DNA of 64,000 nucleotides. It comes from Pedobacter sp. R20-19. GTDB lineage: Bacteria; Bacteroidota; Bacteroidia; Sphingobacteriales; Sphingobacteriaceae. Position 1 is the stretch's first letter; every line of letters begins with the position of its first letter. A program made the position numbers and the translations under genes. The notes under the pieces were generated by a model, which ran no database searches, was not told the origin of the DNA, and worked only from the letters and a program-made list of their open reading frames with translations. This document shows positions 25,987-35,083 of the stretch, one piece after another. The stretch is from the NCBI RefSeq assembly GCF_000708265.2, contig NZ_JCKI01000005.1, forward strand, positions 62,001 through 126,000, given 5' to 3'.

Positions 25987-28389
25987 ATGAATGTAACCAG
26001 AAAGACATACATGGCCACAAAGGCACATGAAACACCTGGCAATTTTGCTAAGAATCTATATGTTCTTATATGTCCTATATGCTCAAAATTTTTAAATTCA
26101 TTCTTAGTTTCACTAAGTTGTCTAAGGTGGTTAAATTTAATCCCGTTATGCTTCATGTCTTTTTGCCTTATCCAAAAAACATGTGCGCAAAGTAATGTCA
26201 TCTGGACTAAACAAAGCAGTAACTCATCAGAATCAATGCCAGTGGGTGGTGGTGATATTGGCCTTAACCTTTGGGTGGAAAAAGGCGAGGTTTACCTGTA
26301 TTTATCGAGAAGTGGCACCTTTGATGAAAATAATACCTTGCTTAAACTTGGTCGTGTAAAACTAAAGTTAAGTCCAAACCCCTTTAAAGGTAAAACCTTT
26401 AAACAGGAACTGATTTTAAACAACGGTTATGCGCAAATTTCAGGTTCAAATGGCAAACTAAACACTCAAATTAAGATTTGGGCGGATGTTTTTAATCCAA
26501 TTATTCATCTTGATATTAAATCAACAGAAAAGATAGCAACTGAAGTAAGTTATGAAAGCTGGCGTTTTGAAGATCGGATTACAAAAGGGAAAGAGAACAA
26601 TCAAAACTCCTACAAATGGGCACCACAAGGTGTAGTAAAAACTTTTAAAGATGAAATTGGCTTCAAAGGAAATACGATTCAATTCTATCATCAAAATAAA
26701 CGGGAATCCGTATTTGATGTTGCCGTAAAACAGCAGGGATTAGAAGATAGAAAAGCAGAATTATTTAATCCCTTAAAAAACTTAATTTTTGGTGGTTCGT
26801 TACAGGGCAATAACATGATTCCGGAAGGAAATTATAAGGGAACCTATTTGAAAACGCCATTTCAAGGCTGGACGTTAAAGAGTAAATCGCCAACCAAGTT
26901 TGAGCAAATTACCATTCGTTTAAATACCAGTAAAGCGACATCTGTTCAGGCCTGGGAAAAGGAAATTAATTCGATTAAACCTTCAAGTCAAAAGGCGAGT
27001 ATTAAATGGTGGAACGATTACTGGAAAAAAAGTTTCATTTATATTACTTCGAAAGATGAAACAGCTAATCAATCATCAAAAAATTACCAGCTTTTCAGGT
27101 ATATGCTGGGCTGCAATACTTTTGGTAAATATCCAACCAAGTTTAACGGTGGATTATTTACTTACGATCCTCAACTTACAGATTCTACATTAAAATATAC
27201 ACCCGATTTCAGAAACTGGGGCGGAGGGACGCACACTGCTCAAAACCAGCGTTTGGTATATTGGCCAATGTTAAAAAGTGGCGATTTTGAACTGATGAAA
27301 CCACAGTTCGATTTTTACCTTAACCTGCTCAAAAATGCAGAAATTAGAACAGAAGCAGCCTGGGGGCATAAAGGCGCTAGTTTTACCGAACAGTTAGAGA
27401 ATTTTGGCCTGCCAAATCCTGCAGAATATGGATGGAAACGTCCGGCAGACTATAATAAAGGCATGGAATACAATGCCTGGCTGGAATACGAATGGGATAC
27501 CGTTTTAGAGTTTTGTATGATGATCCTGGAAACCGAGCGATATGATCATCGAAACATTGATCAATATCTTCCATTAATTGAAAGCTCGCTTACTTTTTTT
27601 AAGGAACATTATACCCATTTAGCCAAGCAAAGAGGAGCAAAAGCGCTTGATGAAAACGGTCATTTGGTTTTATATCCTGGCTCTGGCGCAGAAACCTATA
27701 AAATGGCATATAATTCTACTTCCACCATTGCGGCTTTAAAAACAGTGTTAGAGCGGTTGATCGAATATCCAGCTTTGACCAAAGATAAATGGAAGGAATG
27801 GACTGAAATGCTTGAGACCATTCCTCCGATTAGCTTTAGGCAATTCGACGGACATGTCGCCATATCTCCTGCAAAAGTTTGGGAACGGATTAACAATACC
27901 GAAAGTCCGCAGTTATACCCGGTTTATCCCTGGGGGATTTACGGCATCGGCAAACCCGGACTAGATACGGCTATCAATACATTTAAATATGATGCCGATG
28001 TGCTTAAATTCAGAAGTTATGTAGGGTGGAAACAAGATAATATTTTCGCAGCCAGGTTAGGTTTAACCGAAGAAGCTGCCAGGCTCACCACCTTAAAACT
28101 TAAGGATTCGGGAAGAAGATTTCCGGCATTCTGGGGACCTGGATTCGACTGGACGCCTGATCACAACTGGGGTGGCTCAGGAATGATTGGTTTGCAGGAA
28201 ATGTTAATGCAGGTAGATGGGAAAAAGATTTATCTATTCCCTGCATGGCCGAAAGATTGGGATGTCCATTTCAAACTTTATGCACCATACCAAACCACAG
28301 TTGAAGGAACATTAAAAGATGGGAAATTAATTGATTTGAAAGTATTGCCAGAAGCGAGAAAAGTAGATGTAAAAGTAATGATAGATTAA
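25987..28389 (+). CDS. DUF5703-like secreted glycosidase with (alpha/alpha)6 barrel
   Basis: The product is about 800 residues. The mature part begins after KTCAQ (about residue 67) with a beta domain (SMPVGGGDIGLNLWVEKGEV), like the N-terminal domain of DUF5703 and GH95-type enzymes. A six-hairpin barrel follows (EYGWKRPADYNKGMEYNAW; FDWTPDHNWGGSGMIGLQEM), so a glycosidase is likely but of uncertain CAZy family. ATG 25987 overlaps no gene. Its first 55 codons look like spacer-type sequence (segments resembling CTAAGGTGGTTAA, which also occurs at 24530), so the long N-terminal extension before the hydrophobic stretch is suspect and no closer ATG gives a good signal peptide. The upstream esterase ends 2 bp earlier. 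Confidence 0.72.
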   Translation: MNVTRKTYMATKAHETPGNFAKNLYVLICPICSKFLNSFLVSLSCLRWLNLIPLCFMSFCLIQKTCAQSNVIWTKQSSNSSESMPVGGGDIGLNLWVEKGEVYLYLSRSGTFDENNTLLKLGRVKLKLSPNPFKGKTFKQELILNNGYAQISGSNGKLNTQIKIWADVFNPIIHLDIKSTEKIATEVSYESWRFEDRITKGKENNQNSYKWAPQGVVKTFKDEIGFKGNTIQFYHQNKRESVFDVAVKQQGLEDRKAELFNPLKNLIFGGSLQGNNMIPEGNYKGTYLKTPFQGWTLKSKSPTKFEQITIRLNTSKATSVQAWEKEINSIKPSSQKASIKWWNDYWKKSFIYITSKDETANQSSKNYQLFRYMLGCNTFGKYPTKFNGGLFTYDPQLTDSTLKYTPDFRNWGGGTHTAQNQRLVYWPMLKSGDFELMKPQFDFYLNLLKNAEIRTEAAWGHKGASFTEQLENFGLPNPAEYGWKRPADYNKGMEYNAWLEYEWDTVLEFCMMILETERYDHRNIDQYLPLIESSLTFFKEHYTHLAKQRGAKALDENGHLVLYPGSGAETYKMAYNSTSTIAALKTVLERLIEYPALTKDKWKEWTEMLETIPPISFRQFDGHVAISPAKVWERINNTESPQLYPVYPWGIYGIGKPGLDTAINTFKYDADVLKFRSYVGWKQDNIFAARLGLTEEAARLTTLKLKDSGRRFPAFWGPGFDWTPDHNWGGSGMIGLQEMLMQVDGKKIYLFPAWPKDWDVHFKLYAPYQTTVEGTLKDGKLIDLKVLPEARKVDVKVMID

Positions 28390-28513
28390 TGGAATGAGAG
28401 ATTGGTTGAATGATAGAATGGGACATTGATAGAATAGAGATTTGATAGAACGTTCACTCATTCATTAATTCAAAATTCATTCATTTAAAATTCACTCACT
28501 AAAAAAAAAAGAC
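28390..28513. repeat. Low-complexity ATTCATTC-type spacer
   Basis: The spacer has GAATGA/GATAGAAT words in its first half and TCATTCATT words in its second, so the halves are partly complementary. A close relative fills 29303-29428 after the SDR gene. No gene is seen. Both are copies of one spacer repeat type. Confidence 0.6.
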
Positions 28514-29302
28514 ATGGATTTAAATTTAAAAGAAAAAGTTATTGTAATTACCGGCGCTGCAAAAGGCATTGGCCGGAGTATTGCAGAGGTATTTGCGAAG
28601 GAACATGCAATTGCGGTTATTGTGGGTCGAAAAGCTGAAGACAATGACAAGGTTGTTGCAGCGATTAAAGAAAATGGCGGACAAGCAGCTCAGTTTGTTG
28701 CTGAATTATCAAACCCTGAAGATTGTAAAAATGTAATCGCGGCCATCATTGAAAAGTTTGGTCGAATTGATGGATTAGTTAATAATGCTGGTGTGAACGA
28801 CGGCGTAGGATTAGAAAAAGGTAATTATGAAGATTTCATGGCATCGTTGCACAAAAATGTGGTTCACTACTATTTGATGGCACATCATGCTTTGCCAGAA
28901 TTAATTAAAAGCAAGGGTGCAATCGTAAACATCACTTCTAAAACTGCCGAAACCGGACAAGGCAACACGTCGGCTTATGCGGCTGCAAATGGTGGAAGAA
29001 ATGCCTTAACCCGCGAATGGGCAGTTGAATTATTAAAATATGGCATCCGTGTAAATGCAGTGGTTGTAGCAGAATGCTGGACACCAGCGTATGAAACCTG
29101 GATCGAAACCTTACCAGATGCTCAAGCGAAACTCGATGAAATAACAGCTAAAATTCCATTAGAAAACCGAATGACTACAGCAGAAGAGATCGCCAACATG
29201 ACGGCTTTTTTATTATCAGATAAATCAAGCCATACTACCGGACAAATTATTCATGTTGATGGTGGTTATGTACATTTAGACAGGGCTTTGGCAAACGCAT
29301 AA
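28514..29302 (+). CDS. SDR-family oxidoreductase with Y-x3-N active site
   Basis: This 262-residue short-chain dehydrogenase has the cofactor motif TGAAKGIG (about 13-20), NNAG (90-93) and the catalytic serine Ser142. The catalytic tyrosine is Tyr155, but the lysine normally four residues later is replaced by asparagine (YAAANGG, Asn159). The rest matches L-fucose/L-rhamnose 1-dehydrogenase-like SDRs, and the C-terminal DGGYVHLDRAL is intact. It may oxidise a deoxy sugar to its lactone, or work on another carbon compound with altered chemistry. It lies between the DUF5703-like gene and a zinc dehydrogenase on one strand. The missing lysine makes the activity less certain. Confidence 0.85.
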   Translation: MDLNLKEKVIVITGAAKGIGRSIAEVFAKEHAIAVIVGRKAEDNDKVVAAIKENGGQAAQFVAELSNPEDCKNVIAAIIEKFGRIDGLVNNAGVNDGVGLEKGNYEDFMASLHKNVVHYYLMAHHALPELIKSKGAIVNITSKTAETGQGNTSAYAAANGGRNALTREWAVELLKYGIRVNAVVVAECWTPAYETWIETLPDAQAKLDEITAKIPLENRMTTAEEIANMTAFLLSDKSSHTTGQIIHVDGGYVHLDRALANA

Positions 29303-29428
29303 ATAAATTATAGAATTATAGAATGAGAGACTGATAGAATAGATTTACCAATCGCTATTAAACATTCATTCATCCTATCATTCAAAACTCAATCATTCTT
29401 TCATTCAAAATTCTCTCATTCAAAACAA
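29303..29428. repeat. Second low-complexity ATTCATTC-type spacer
   Basis: GAATGAGAGACTGATAGAAT on the left and repeated CATTCAT/TCATTC words on the right mirror the spacer at 28390-28513. It can form a weak stem. The right half runs to the start codon of the next gene, so it forms the leader. Confidence 0.6.
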
Positions 29429-30448
29429 ATGAAAACCCTTACCTGCACCACACCCGGAACCTTCCAATATTCAGAAACTGAAAAACCTGAACTTAAAAAG
29501 GATCACGCCATTATAAAAATTAAACGAATCGGGATCTGCGGAACCGATTTACATGCCTTTGAAGGTACTCAGCCTTTCTTCAATTATCCACGGGTTTTAG
29601 GTCACGAGCTTTCCGGAGAATTGGTTGAAGTTGATGGCGCAGAAGGTTTCCAGATAGGAGAGGCCGTAACATTCATTCCTTACTTCAACTGTGGCGAATG
29701 CATTGCCTGCAGAATGAGCAAACCCAATTGTTGCGTAAAAATGCAGGTTTGTGGTGTGCATGTAGATGGTGGAATGCGTGAATACTTACAAGTTCCATCG
29801 CCTACACTTTTACATGGCGAAGGATTGAGTTATGATGAATTGGCTTTAGTTGAACCATTAGCTATTGGCGCTCATGGCGTCAGAAGGGCGGATGTTCAAC
29901 CTGGCGAATTTGTTTTAGTCATTGGCGCTGGTCCGATTGGTTTGGGGACAATGGAGTTTGCAAGAATTGCAGGAGGAAAAGTAATTGCGCTGGATATTAA
30001 TGATGATCGTTTGGCTTTTTGCAAAGATAAACTTGGTGTTATTCATGCCGTTAATGCGAGATCAACAGATGTAACCGAGCAGTTAAGTCAGATCACCAAT
30101 GGCGATATGCCTACCGTCGTCATCGATGCTACGGGGAATCAAAAAGCAATTAACAATGCCATCAATTACATGGCGCATGGGGCCAGGTTTGTATTGATTG
30201 GCTTGCAAAAAGGTGATCTGATTTTTAATCATCCGGAATTCCATAAAAGAGAAGCTACCTTAATGAGCAGTAGAAATGCAAACATGGAAGATTTTGAACA
30301 TGTGATTAAATCGATGAGAGCAGGTTTAGTGAAACCCACTACTTACATCACGCACCAGGTTACGTTTGATGAGGTAAAGGATGAATTTGAAAGCTGGCTG
30401 GATCCAAAAAATGGTGTGATTAAAGCGATGGTCAGGATGGGAAATTAA
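29429..30448 (+). CDS. Zinc-dependent medium-chain alcohol/sugar dehydrogenase
   Basis: The 339-residue protein has the MDR layout. The catalytic zinc site begins GICGTDLHAFEG (about 33-44) and PRVLGHELSGE. The structural zinc lobe has four cysteines in NCGECIACRMSKPNCC. A Rossmann domain carries VLVIGAGPIGLGTMEFA (about 167-183). Relatives include L-threonine, sorbitol and L-fuconate/galactonate-type dehydrogenases. After the SDR and FucP-type permease, a step in a non-phosphorylating deoxy-sugar pathway is likely. The lactonase, dehydratase and aldolase such a pathway would need are not in this window. The family call is firm; the substrate is inferred. Confidence 0.88.
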   Translation: MKTLTCTTPGTFQYSETEKPELKKDHAIIKIKRIGICGTDLHAFEGTQPFFNYPRVLGHELSGELVEVDGAEGFQIGEAVTFIPYFNCGECIACRMSKPNCCVKMQVCGVHVDGGMREYLQVPSPTLLHGEGLSYDELALVEPLAIGAHGVRRADVQPGEFVLVIGAGPIGLGTMEFARIAGGKVIALDINDDRLAFCKDKLGVIHAVNARSTDVTEQLSQITNGDMPTVVIDATGNQKAINNAINYMAHGARFVLIGLQKGDLIFNHPEFHKREATLMSSRNANMEDFEHVIKSMRAGLVKPTTYITHQVTFDEVKDEFESWLDPKNGVIKAMVRMGN

Positions 30449-30826
30449 ACTTTAGCCATACTTTTACCGTTGGCGTCATGCTGAATTCATTTCAGCATCT
30501 ATTAAACACTTCTCTATTGGTTGGTGTCTCACCAACCAAATCATAAAACTTTTGAAGTTCTTCCTGCGCTCAGCCTTTGAAACTTCGCAACTTAAATCAA
30601 TTCTCTATTGGTTGGTGTCTCACCAACCAAATCATAAAGACTTACGAAGTTTAGGTGGTTTAGTAAGATGGCAAAACTTCGTCAGTCTGAAGATCATTTT
30701 GAAAACTTTTGAAGTTCTTTCTGCGCTCAGCCTTTGAAACTTCGCAACTTAAATCAATTCTCTATTGGTTGGTGTCTCACCAACCAAATTATAATCTGCG
30801 AATCTGCGGCCACTTTTTAAAAAATA
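30449..30826. repeat. Spacer with three GGTTGGTGTCTCACCAACC hairpins and a 157-bp-offset direct repeat
   Basis: Hairpins with a TTGGTTGGTGTCTCACCAAC core lie at 30517-30539, 30608-30630 and 30765-30787. About 85 bp containing the last two recurs 157 bp apart: the segment from 30545 (AAAACTTTTGAAGTTCTTCC, then GCGCTCAGCCTTTGAAACTT) is repeated from 30702. A CATGCTGAATTCATTTCAGC hairpin lies near 30477. No protein-coding gene is supported. Confidence 0.85.
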
Positions 30827-30857
30827 AAAGCCGATAATTTATAAAACTATCGGCTTT
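30827..30857 (-). terminator. Terminator after araA (partly bidirectional)
   Basis: AAAGCCGATA (30827-30836) and TATCGGCTTT (30848-30857) are perfect complements with an 11-nt loop. Read on the minus strand, the stem is followed by a T-rich run. It sits 22 bp after the araA stop. It also faces the converging plus-strand genes. Confidence 0.75.
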
Positions 30858-30879
30858 CAATTCTAGAACTTATTTTGAA

Positions 30880-32370
30880 TTATTTATACGCAACCTCATT
30901 CCAATGCAATTCACTTCTAAATTGATTAATTTTAGTATCAGCACCAATGTTGATGTATTCCAAACCAGCAATATTAGCGAAGTCTGATAAATGTTCTGTT
31001 GTTAAATTCTGACTATAAGCCGTATGGTGTGCACCACCAGCATAAATCCATGCCGCACAACCAGTTTTCATATCAGGAAGCGGTTTCCAAAGTACACGTG
31101 CAACAGGTAAGTTTGGTAAGTCATGTTTCGCTTCAACAGCAGTTACTTCGTTCACTAACAAACGGAAACGATTGCCCATGTCAATTAAAGATGCATTTAA
31201 AGCATTACCACCACCTACATTAAAAACCAAGCGTGCAGGATCAGCTTTGCCACCAATTCCTAATGGATGAACCTCTAAACTTGGCTTGCCTGATGCTAAA
31301 CTTGCATCCACTTCAAGCATATGCGAACCTAACACCATTGAATTTGATGGATCGAAATGATAAGTATAATCTTCCATAAAAGCATTTCCACCAGGTAAAC
31401 CAGCACCCATTACTTTACAAGCGCGAACCAAGGCAGCTGTTTTCCAGTCACCTTCGCCGGCGAAACCATAACCATCTGCCATTAAACGTTGTGCAGCAAT
31501 CCCCGGTAACTGAATCATGCCGTGTAAATCCTCAAAAGTATCAGAGAAGCCTTTGAAACCACCATCTACCAGGAATTTTCTTAAACCCAGTTCGATTTTT
31601 GCAGCATCATAAACAGATTGATGTCTGGCACCACCAGCTTTCAAATCATCGGCCATGTGGTAAGTTTCTTTGTATTCTTTTAATAAACCCTGAATCGCAT
31701 CTTCATCTATCGCATTAATTATAGCCACTAAATCACCTATTCCATAAGTATTTACAGCAAAGCCAAATTTCATTTCCGCCTCCACTTTATCACCATCGGT
31801 TACAGCAACATAACGCATATTATCACCAAAACGAGCAAATTTAGCACCTTGCCAATCGTTCCATCCGGCAGCAGCTCTGCACCAGGTATCGATTTGTTTT
31901 GCTACTTCTTCATCTTGCCAGTGTCCAACTACTACCTTACGATCTTTGCGCATGCGGGTCACCATGAAACCAAATTCACGGTCACCGTGGGCACTTTGGT
32001 TTAAGTTCATGAAATCCATATCAATGGTATTCCAGGGAATATCGCGGTTAAATTGCGTGTGTAAATGAAGCAACGGTTTCTGCAGAACATTTAAACCCCT
32101 GATCCACATTTTAGCAGGAGAGAAAGTATGCATCCAGGTAATTACGCCAATACAATTTTCATCAATGTTGGCTTGTTGTAGTGTTTCAAAAATCTCTTCA
32201 GTCGTTTTTACAATAGGTTTGTAAACCACCGAAACGGAGATGTTTCCATTTTGGTTTAGCGAATCTGCTACTTCCTGTGCATGATCTGCCACTTGTTTTA
32301 AGGTTTCCTCACCGTACAAATGTTGTGTACCTGTGATAAACCAAACTTGTAATTTCTTTAAATCAATCAT
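30880..32370 (-). CDS. araA: L-arabinose isomerase
   Basis: This 496-residue enzyme has the typical length and N-terminus ([20 protein letters not shown]). It keeps the glutamate and histidine positions that bind manganese, in [15 protein letters not shown] (about 302-316) and a late [20 protein letters not shown]. It converts L-arabinose to L-ribulose in the cytoplasm, the first step of the AraA-AraB-AraD route to D-xylulose 5-phosphate. It is the last of three minus-strand ara genes, separated from araD by a 314-bp repeat-rich gap, and is followed by a terminator at 30827-30857. The identification is firm. Confidence 0.97.
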   Translation of the reverse strand: MIDLKKLQVWFITGTQHLYGEETLKQVADHAQEVADSLNQNGNISVSVVYKPIVKTTEEIFETLQQANIDENCIGVITWMHTFSPAKMWIRGLNVLQKPLLHLHTQFNRDIPWNTIDMDFMNLNQSAHGDREFGFMVTRMRKDRKVVVGHWQDEEVAKQIDTWCRAAAGWNDWQGAKFARFGDNMRYVAVTDGDKVEAEMKFGFAVNTYGIGDLVAIINAIDEDAIQGLLKEYKETYHMADDLKAGGARHQSVYDAAKIELGLRKFLVDGGFKGFSDTFEDLHGMIQLPGIAAQRLMADGYGFAGEGDWKTAALVRACKVMGAGLPGGNAFMEDYTYHFDPSNSMVLGSHMLEVDASLASGKPSLEVHPLGIGGKADPARLVFNVGGGNALNASLIDMGNRFRLLVNEVTAVEAKHDLPNLPVARVLWKPLPDMKTGCAAWIYAGGAHHTAYSQNLTTEHLSDFANIAGLEYINIGADTKINQFRSELHWNEVAYK

Positions 32371-32684
32371 TATTTACTTTATTTAAATGCTAATATTTTT
32401 ATTTTCCGTCATTGCGAAATCGATTTTTCATCGGTTGAAGCAATCTCATTTGAAAGATTATTTGATCGAAAGAGATTGCTTCGTCGTTCCTCCTCGCAAT
32501 GACGATGGGTGGAGACTTTTAACTCCCAACTCCATCATTGCTCTTCAAATAGCATTTACTAAATGAGGTTGCTTCGTCGTTCATCCTCGCAATGATGGGT
32601 TGAGACTCCAAACTCATTACTCTCAACTCCCAACTTTCTTATGCACCGAGGACTAATGACTTAAGACTCCAGACTAAAGACTCC
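32371..32684. repeat. Repeat-rich gap between araD and araA
   Basis: A full CATTGCGAG inverted repeat lies at 32407-32504 (CGTCATTGCGA on one side, TCGCAATGACG on the other). A half copy (GGTTGCTTCGTCGTTCATCC) follows near 32569. The remaining 80 bp has repeated 'gactccaaactc/aactcccaac' words. No gene or clear promoter is seen. The stems may separate expression of araA from araBD. Confidence 0.75.
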
Positions 32685-33386
32685 CTAAACCTGTCCGTAA
32701 TAAGCACCTGCGCCATGCTTACGCTTATAATGCTTTTGAATCAGAGAGTTTTTAAGTTTCGGTGCCTGCGGATTAATCTGCTGAGTTAGCAAGGCCATTT
32801 GCGCTACAGCTTCTAAAACAGCACTATTATAAACTGCTTTTTCAGCGGTTTTCCCCCAGGTAAAAGGCGCATGGTTACCTACCAGGATCATTTCCACTTC
32901 CTTGTAGCTTAATTCCAGACTTTGAAAGTGATTCATAATCTGAAAGCCGGTTTCATACTCGTAGTTACCTTTAATCATATTATCATCCATTGGCGGTGCA
33001 CAAGGAATATCAACTGTTAAATGATCCGCATGAGTAGTCCCAAAAATCGGAATGGCTTTTTGAGCCTGTGCCCAGGCTGTTCCATAGGTAGAGTGGGTAT
33101 GCACTACTCCGCCAATATCTTCCCAGTGTTTATATAAAACAGCGTGAGTTTTAGTATCTGAAGATGGGCGCAAACTTCCTTCAACCGTATTTCCATCAAA
33201 ATCTACGATTACCATTTTATCTGGAGATAAATCCTCATAAGGCACCCCACTAGGTTTAATGGCAAAAACACCTTTGGCGCGATCGGCTGCACTTACGTTT
33301 CCGAAAGTAAAAAGGACCAGACCCAGTTTTGGCAACTGCATATTGGCCTGATAAGCCTGTTCTTTTATATCCTGGTAATTGCTCAT
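32685..33386 (-). CDS. araD: L-ribulose-5-phosphate 4-epimerase
   Basis: This 233-residue class II aldolase-fold enzyme keeps the zinc-binding histidines in VVHTHSTYGTAWAQA (about 94-108) and the later GNHAPFTWGKTAEKAVYNS (about 166-184). TTHADHLTVDIPC is the typical 4-epimerase segment. It converts L-ribulose 5-phosphate to D-xylulose 5-phosphate, which feeds the pentose phosphate pathway. Its start overlaps the araB stop by 4 bp (ATGA), so the two are translationally coupled. The name is secure from the araB-araD-araA context and motifs. Confidence 0.95.
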   Translation of the reverse strand: MSNYQDIKEQAYQANMQLPKLGLVLFTFGNVSAADRAKGVFAIKPSGVPYEDLSPDKMVIVDFDGNTVEGSLRPSSDTKTHAVLYKHWEDIGGVVHTHSTYGTAWAQAQKAIPIFGTTHADHLTVDIPCAPPMDDNMIKGNYEYETGFQIMNHFQSLELSYKEVEMILVGNHAPFTWGKTAEKAVYNSAVLEAVAQMALLTQQINPQAPKLKNSLIQKHYKRKHGAGAYYGQV

Positions 33387-35083
33387 GATAAATAAGGTTT
33401 AGCTTCTTTCTTGTTATATTTTTCCAGGTATCTGCCTAAACCTAAATAGGTTTGGTAATGTTGGCGATACAGTTTTTGTTTTTTAATATTTGGAGTGTAT
33501 TCTTTTTCGAAACCAGTTCCCATAGCTGCCATCGCTGCCTCAACATCTGGATAAATACCAGCAGCAACTGCTGCAAACATGGCTGCACCTAAAGCACAGG
33601 TATGCTCAAAGCGGTGAATTCTGATGGGCATTTCCAACACATCAGCCATCATTTGCATAATGTATGAAGATTTTTTTGCTACACCACCAATACCGATAAT
33701 TCCCTTTACCGGAACACCTTGTTCTTTAAAACGATCTACAATAGCTTTAGCACCAAAGCAGGTTGCGGCAGCTAGTGCACGGAAAAATCTTGGGGCATCT
33801 GTACCTAAACCTAAACCAGTAATGGCACCCTTAAGTTCCTGATTGGCATCTGGCGTTCTTCTACCATTTAACCAGTCAATGGCTAATTCAGCATAATCAT
33901 CATCATCAAGTGCTTCAGCTTGTTTGCTTAAATTGGCAATGATTTTTCCTTCCAATTCATCTTTTAAAGCAATTGCCGTAGCTTCGTCTATTAAATCTGA
34001 TTCAGTCAATAAGTGGTTTAAAGGCCAGCTGATTAAGTTTTTAAACCAGGCATAAACATCGCCAAAGGCAGATTGACCGGCTTCTAAACCAGCCATACCT
34101 GGAATGACAGAACCATTCACTTGTCCGCAAATACCACCGATTAATTTACCGTCTAAATCCTGATTAGGAGCAACCAATATATCACAGGTACTGGTTCCCA
34201 TTACTTTACTTAAATAATAAGGCTCAATCTGACCGCCAACGGCGCCCATGTGCGCATCAAAAGCACCAACACCAATCACTACATCAGCATTTAAACCTAA
34301 CTTATTCGCCCATTCCTCACTTAATGTTCCTGCAGAAACATCTGAAGTATAAGTATCTGTAAATAATTTATCTCTTAATCCGGCTAAAAGCGGATCAAGG
34401 TTGCTAAAGAAATCTTCAGGTGGTAAGCCATTAAATTCTTCGGCCCACAATGCTTTATGTCCGGCCGCACAACGACTGCGTTTCATGGTGGTTACATCTG
34501 TTCCACCACTTAATAGGAATGGAATCCAATCGCAATGTTCAACCCATGATGCAGCACCTTTTACTATAGACGAATCAACCCTTAAAGTGCGCAATAATTT
34601 TGCCCAAAACCATTCAGAAGAATAGATCCCACCTACGTATTTAAGGTAGTTCACAGGGAATTTTGTGGCATGCTCATTAATTTCAGCAGCTTCTTTTACG
34701 GCAGTATGGTCTTTCCAAAGCACAAACATGGCATTTGGATTTTCCTCATAACCTGGGGTAAGTGCTAGGGGAGTGCCTGTGGCATCAACAGCAACCGGGC
34801 TGGAGCCTGTGGTATCAATAGAGATTCCTTTAACCAACTGAGCAATTTCTGCACCACCAGCTTTTTCAATACAAGCTTTAATGGTGTGTGATAAACCCTC
34901 AATATAATCTAATGGATGCTGTCTGAATTGATTGGCTGATGGTTTACAATATAAACCTTTTTGCCATCGGGGATAAAGAAAAACAGAGGCTGAAATTTCT
35001 TTTCCGTTTGAGGTATCGACCAGAACCGAACGTACAGAGTCCGTCCCGTAATCTACACCAATTACATAGTTTGCTGCGCTCAT
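33383..35083 (-). CDS. araB: Ribulokinase
   Basis: This 566-residue FGGY-family kinase opens with VIGVDYGTDSVRSVLVDTSN (about 7-26), the phosphate-binding start of the actin-like fold. GVGAFDAHMGAVGG (about 271-284) is the substrate-aspartate region and IIGIGGVAKKSSYIMQMMAD a late ATP-site segment. It phosphorylates L-ribulose with ATP. It is the first gene of the minus-strand ara operon. No AraR-like or NrtR-like regulator and no arabinose transporter are next to it, so control must come from elsewhere. The SusC/SusD pair downstream on the other strand could bring in arabinan fragments, but that link is only positional. Confidence 0.96.
   Translation of the reverse strand: MSAANYVIGVDYGTDSVRSVLVDTSNGKEISASVFLYPRWQKGLYCKPSANQFRQHPLDYIEGLSHTIKACIEKAGGAEIAQLVKGISIDTTGSSPVAVDATGTPLALTPGYEENPNAMFVLWKDHTAVKEAAEINEHATKFPVNYLKYVGGIYSSEWFWAKLLRTLRVDSSIVKGAASWVEHCDWIPFLLSGGTDVTTMKRSRCAAGHKALWAEEFNGLPPEDFFSNLDPLLAGLRDKLFTDTYTSDVSAGTLSEEWANKLGLNADVVIGVGAFDAHMGAVGGQIEPYYLSKVMGTSTCDILVAPNQDLDGKLIGGICGQVNGSVIPGMAGLEAGQSAFGDVYAWFKNLISWPLNHLLTESDLIDEATAIALKDELEGKIIANLSKQAEALDDDDYAELAIDWLNGRRTPDANQELKGAITGLGLGTDAPRFFRALAAATCFGAKAIVDRFKEQGVPVKGIIGIGGVAKKSSYIMQMMADVLEMPIRIHRFEHTCALGAAMFAAVAAGIYPDVEAAMAAMGTGFEKEYTPNIKKQKLYRQHYQTYLGLGRYLEKYNKKEAKPYLS

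Noticed and set aside
30552..30737. 61-codon plus-strand reading frame
   Set aside because: It consists of duplicated spacer sequence containing the palindromic repeats and has no protein-like pattern.
30517..30787. CRISPR-like array made of GGTTGG...CCAACC palindromes
   Set aside because: Spacing is irregular, the intervening DNA is itself repeated, and the same hairpins occur singly in other spacers.
30449..30880. tRNA or other structured RNA gene in the repeat-rich spacer
   Set aside because: The stems are short palindromic repeats and a terminator; no cloverleaf or TTCRA loop was found here or elsewhere in the window.
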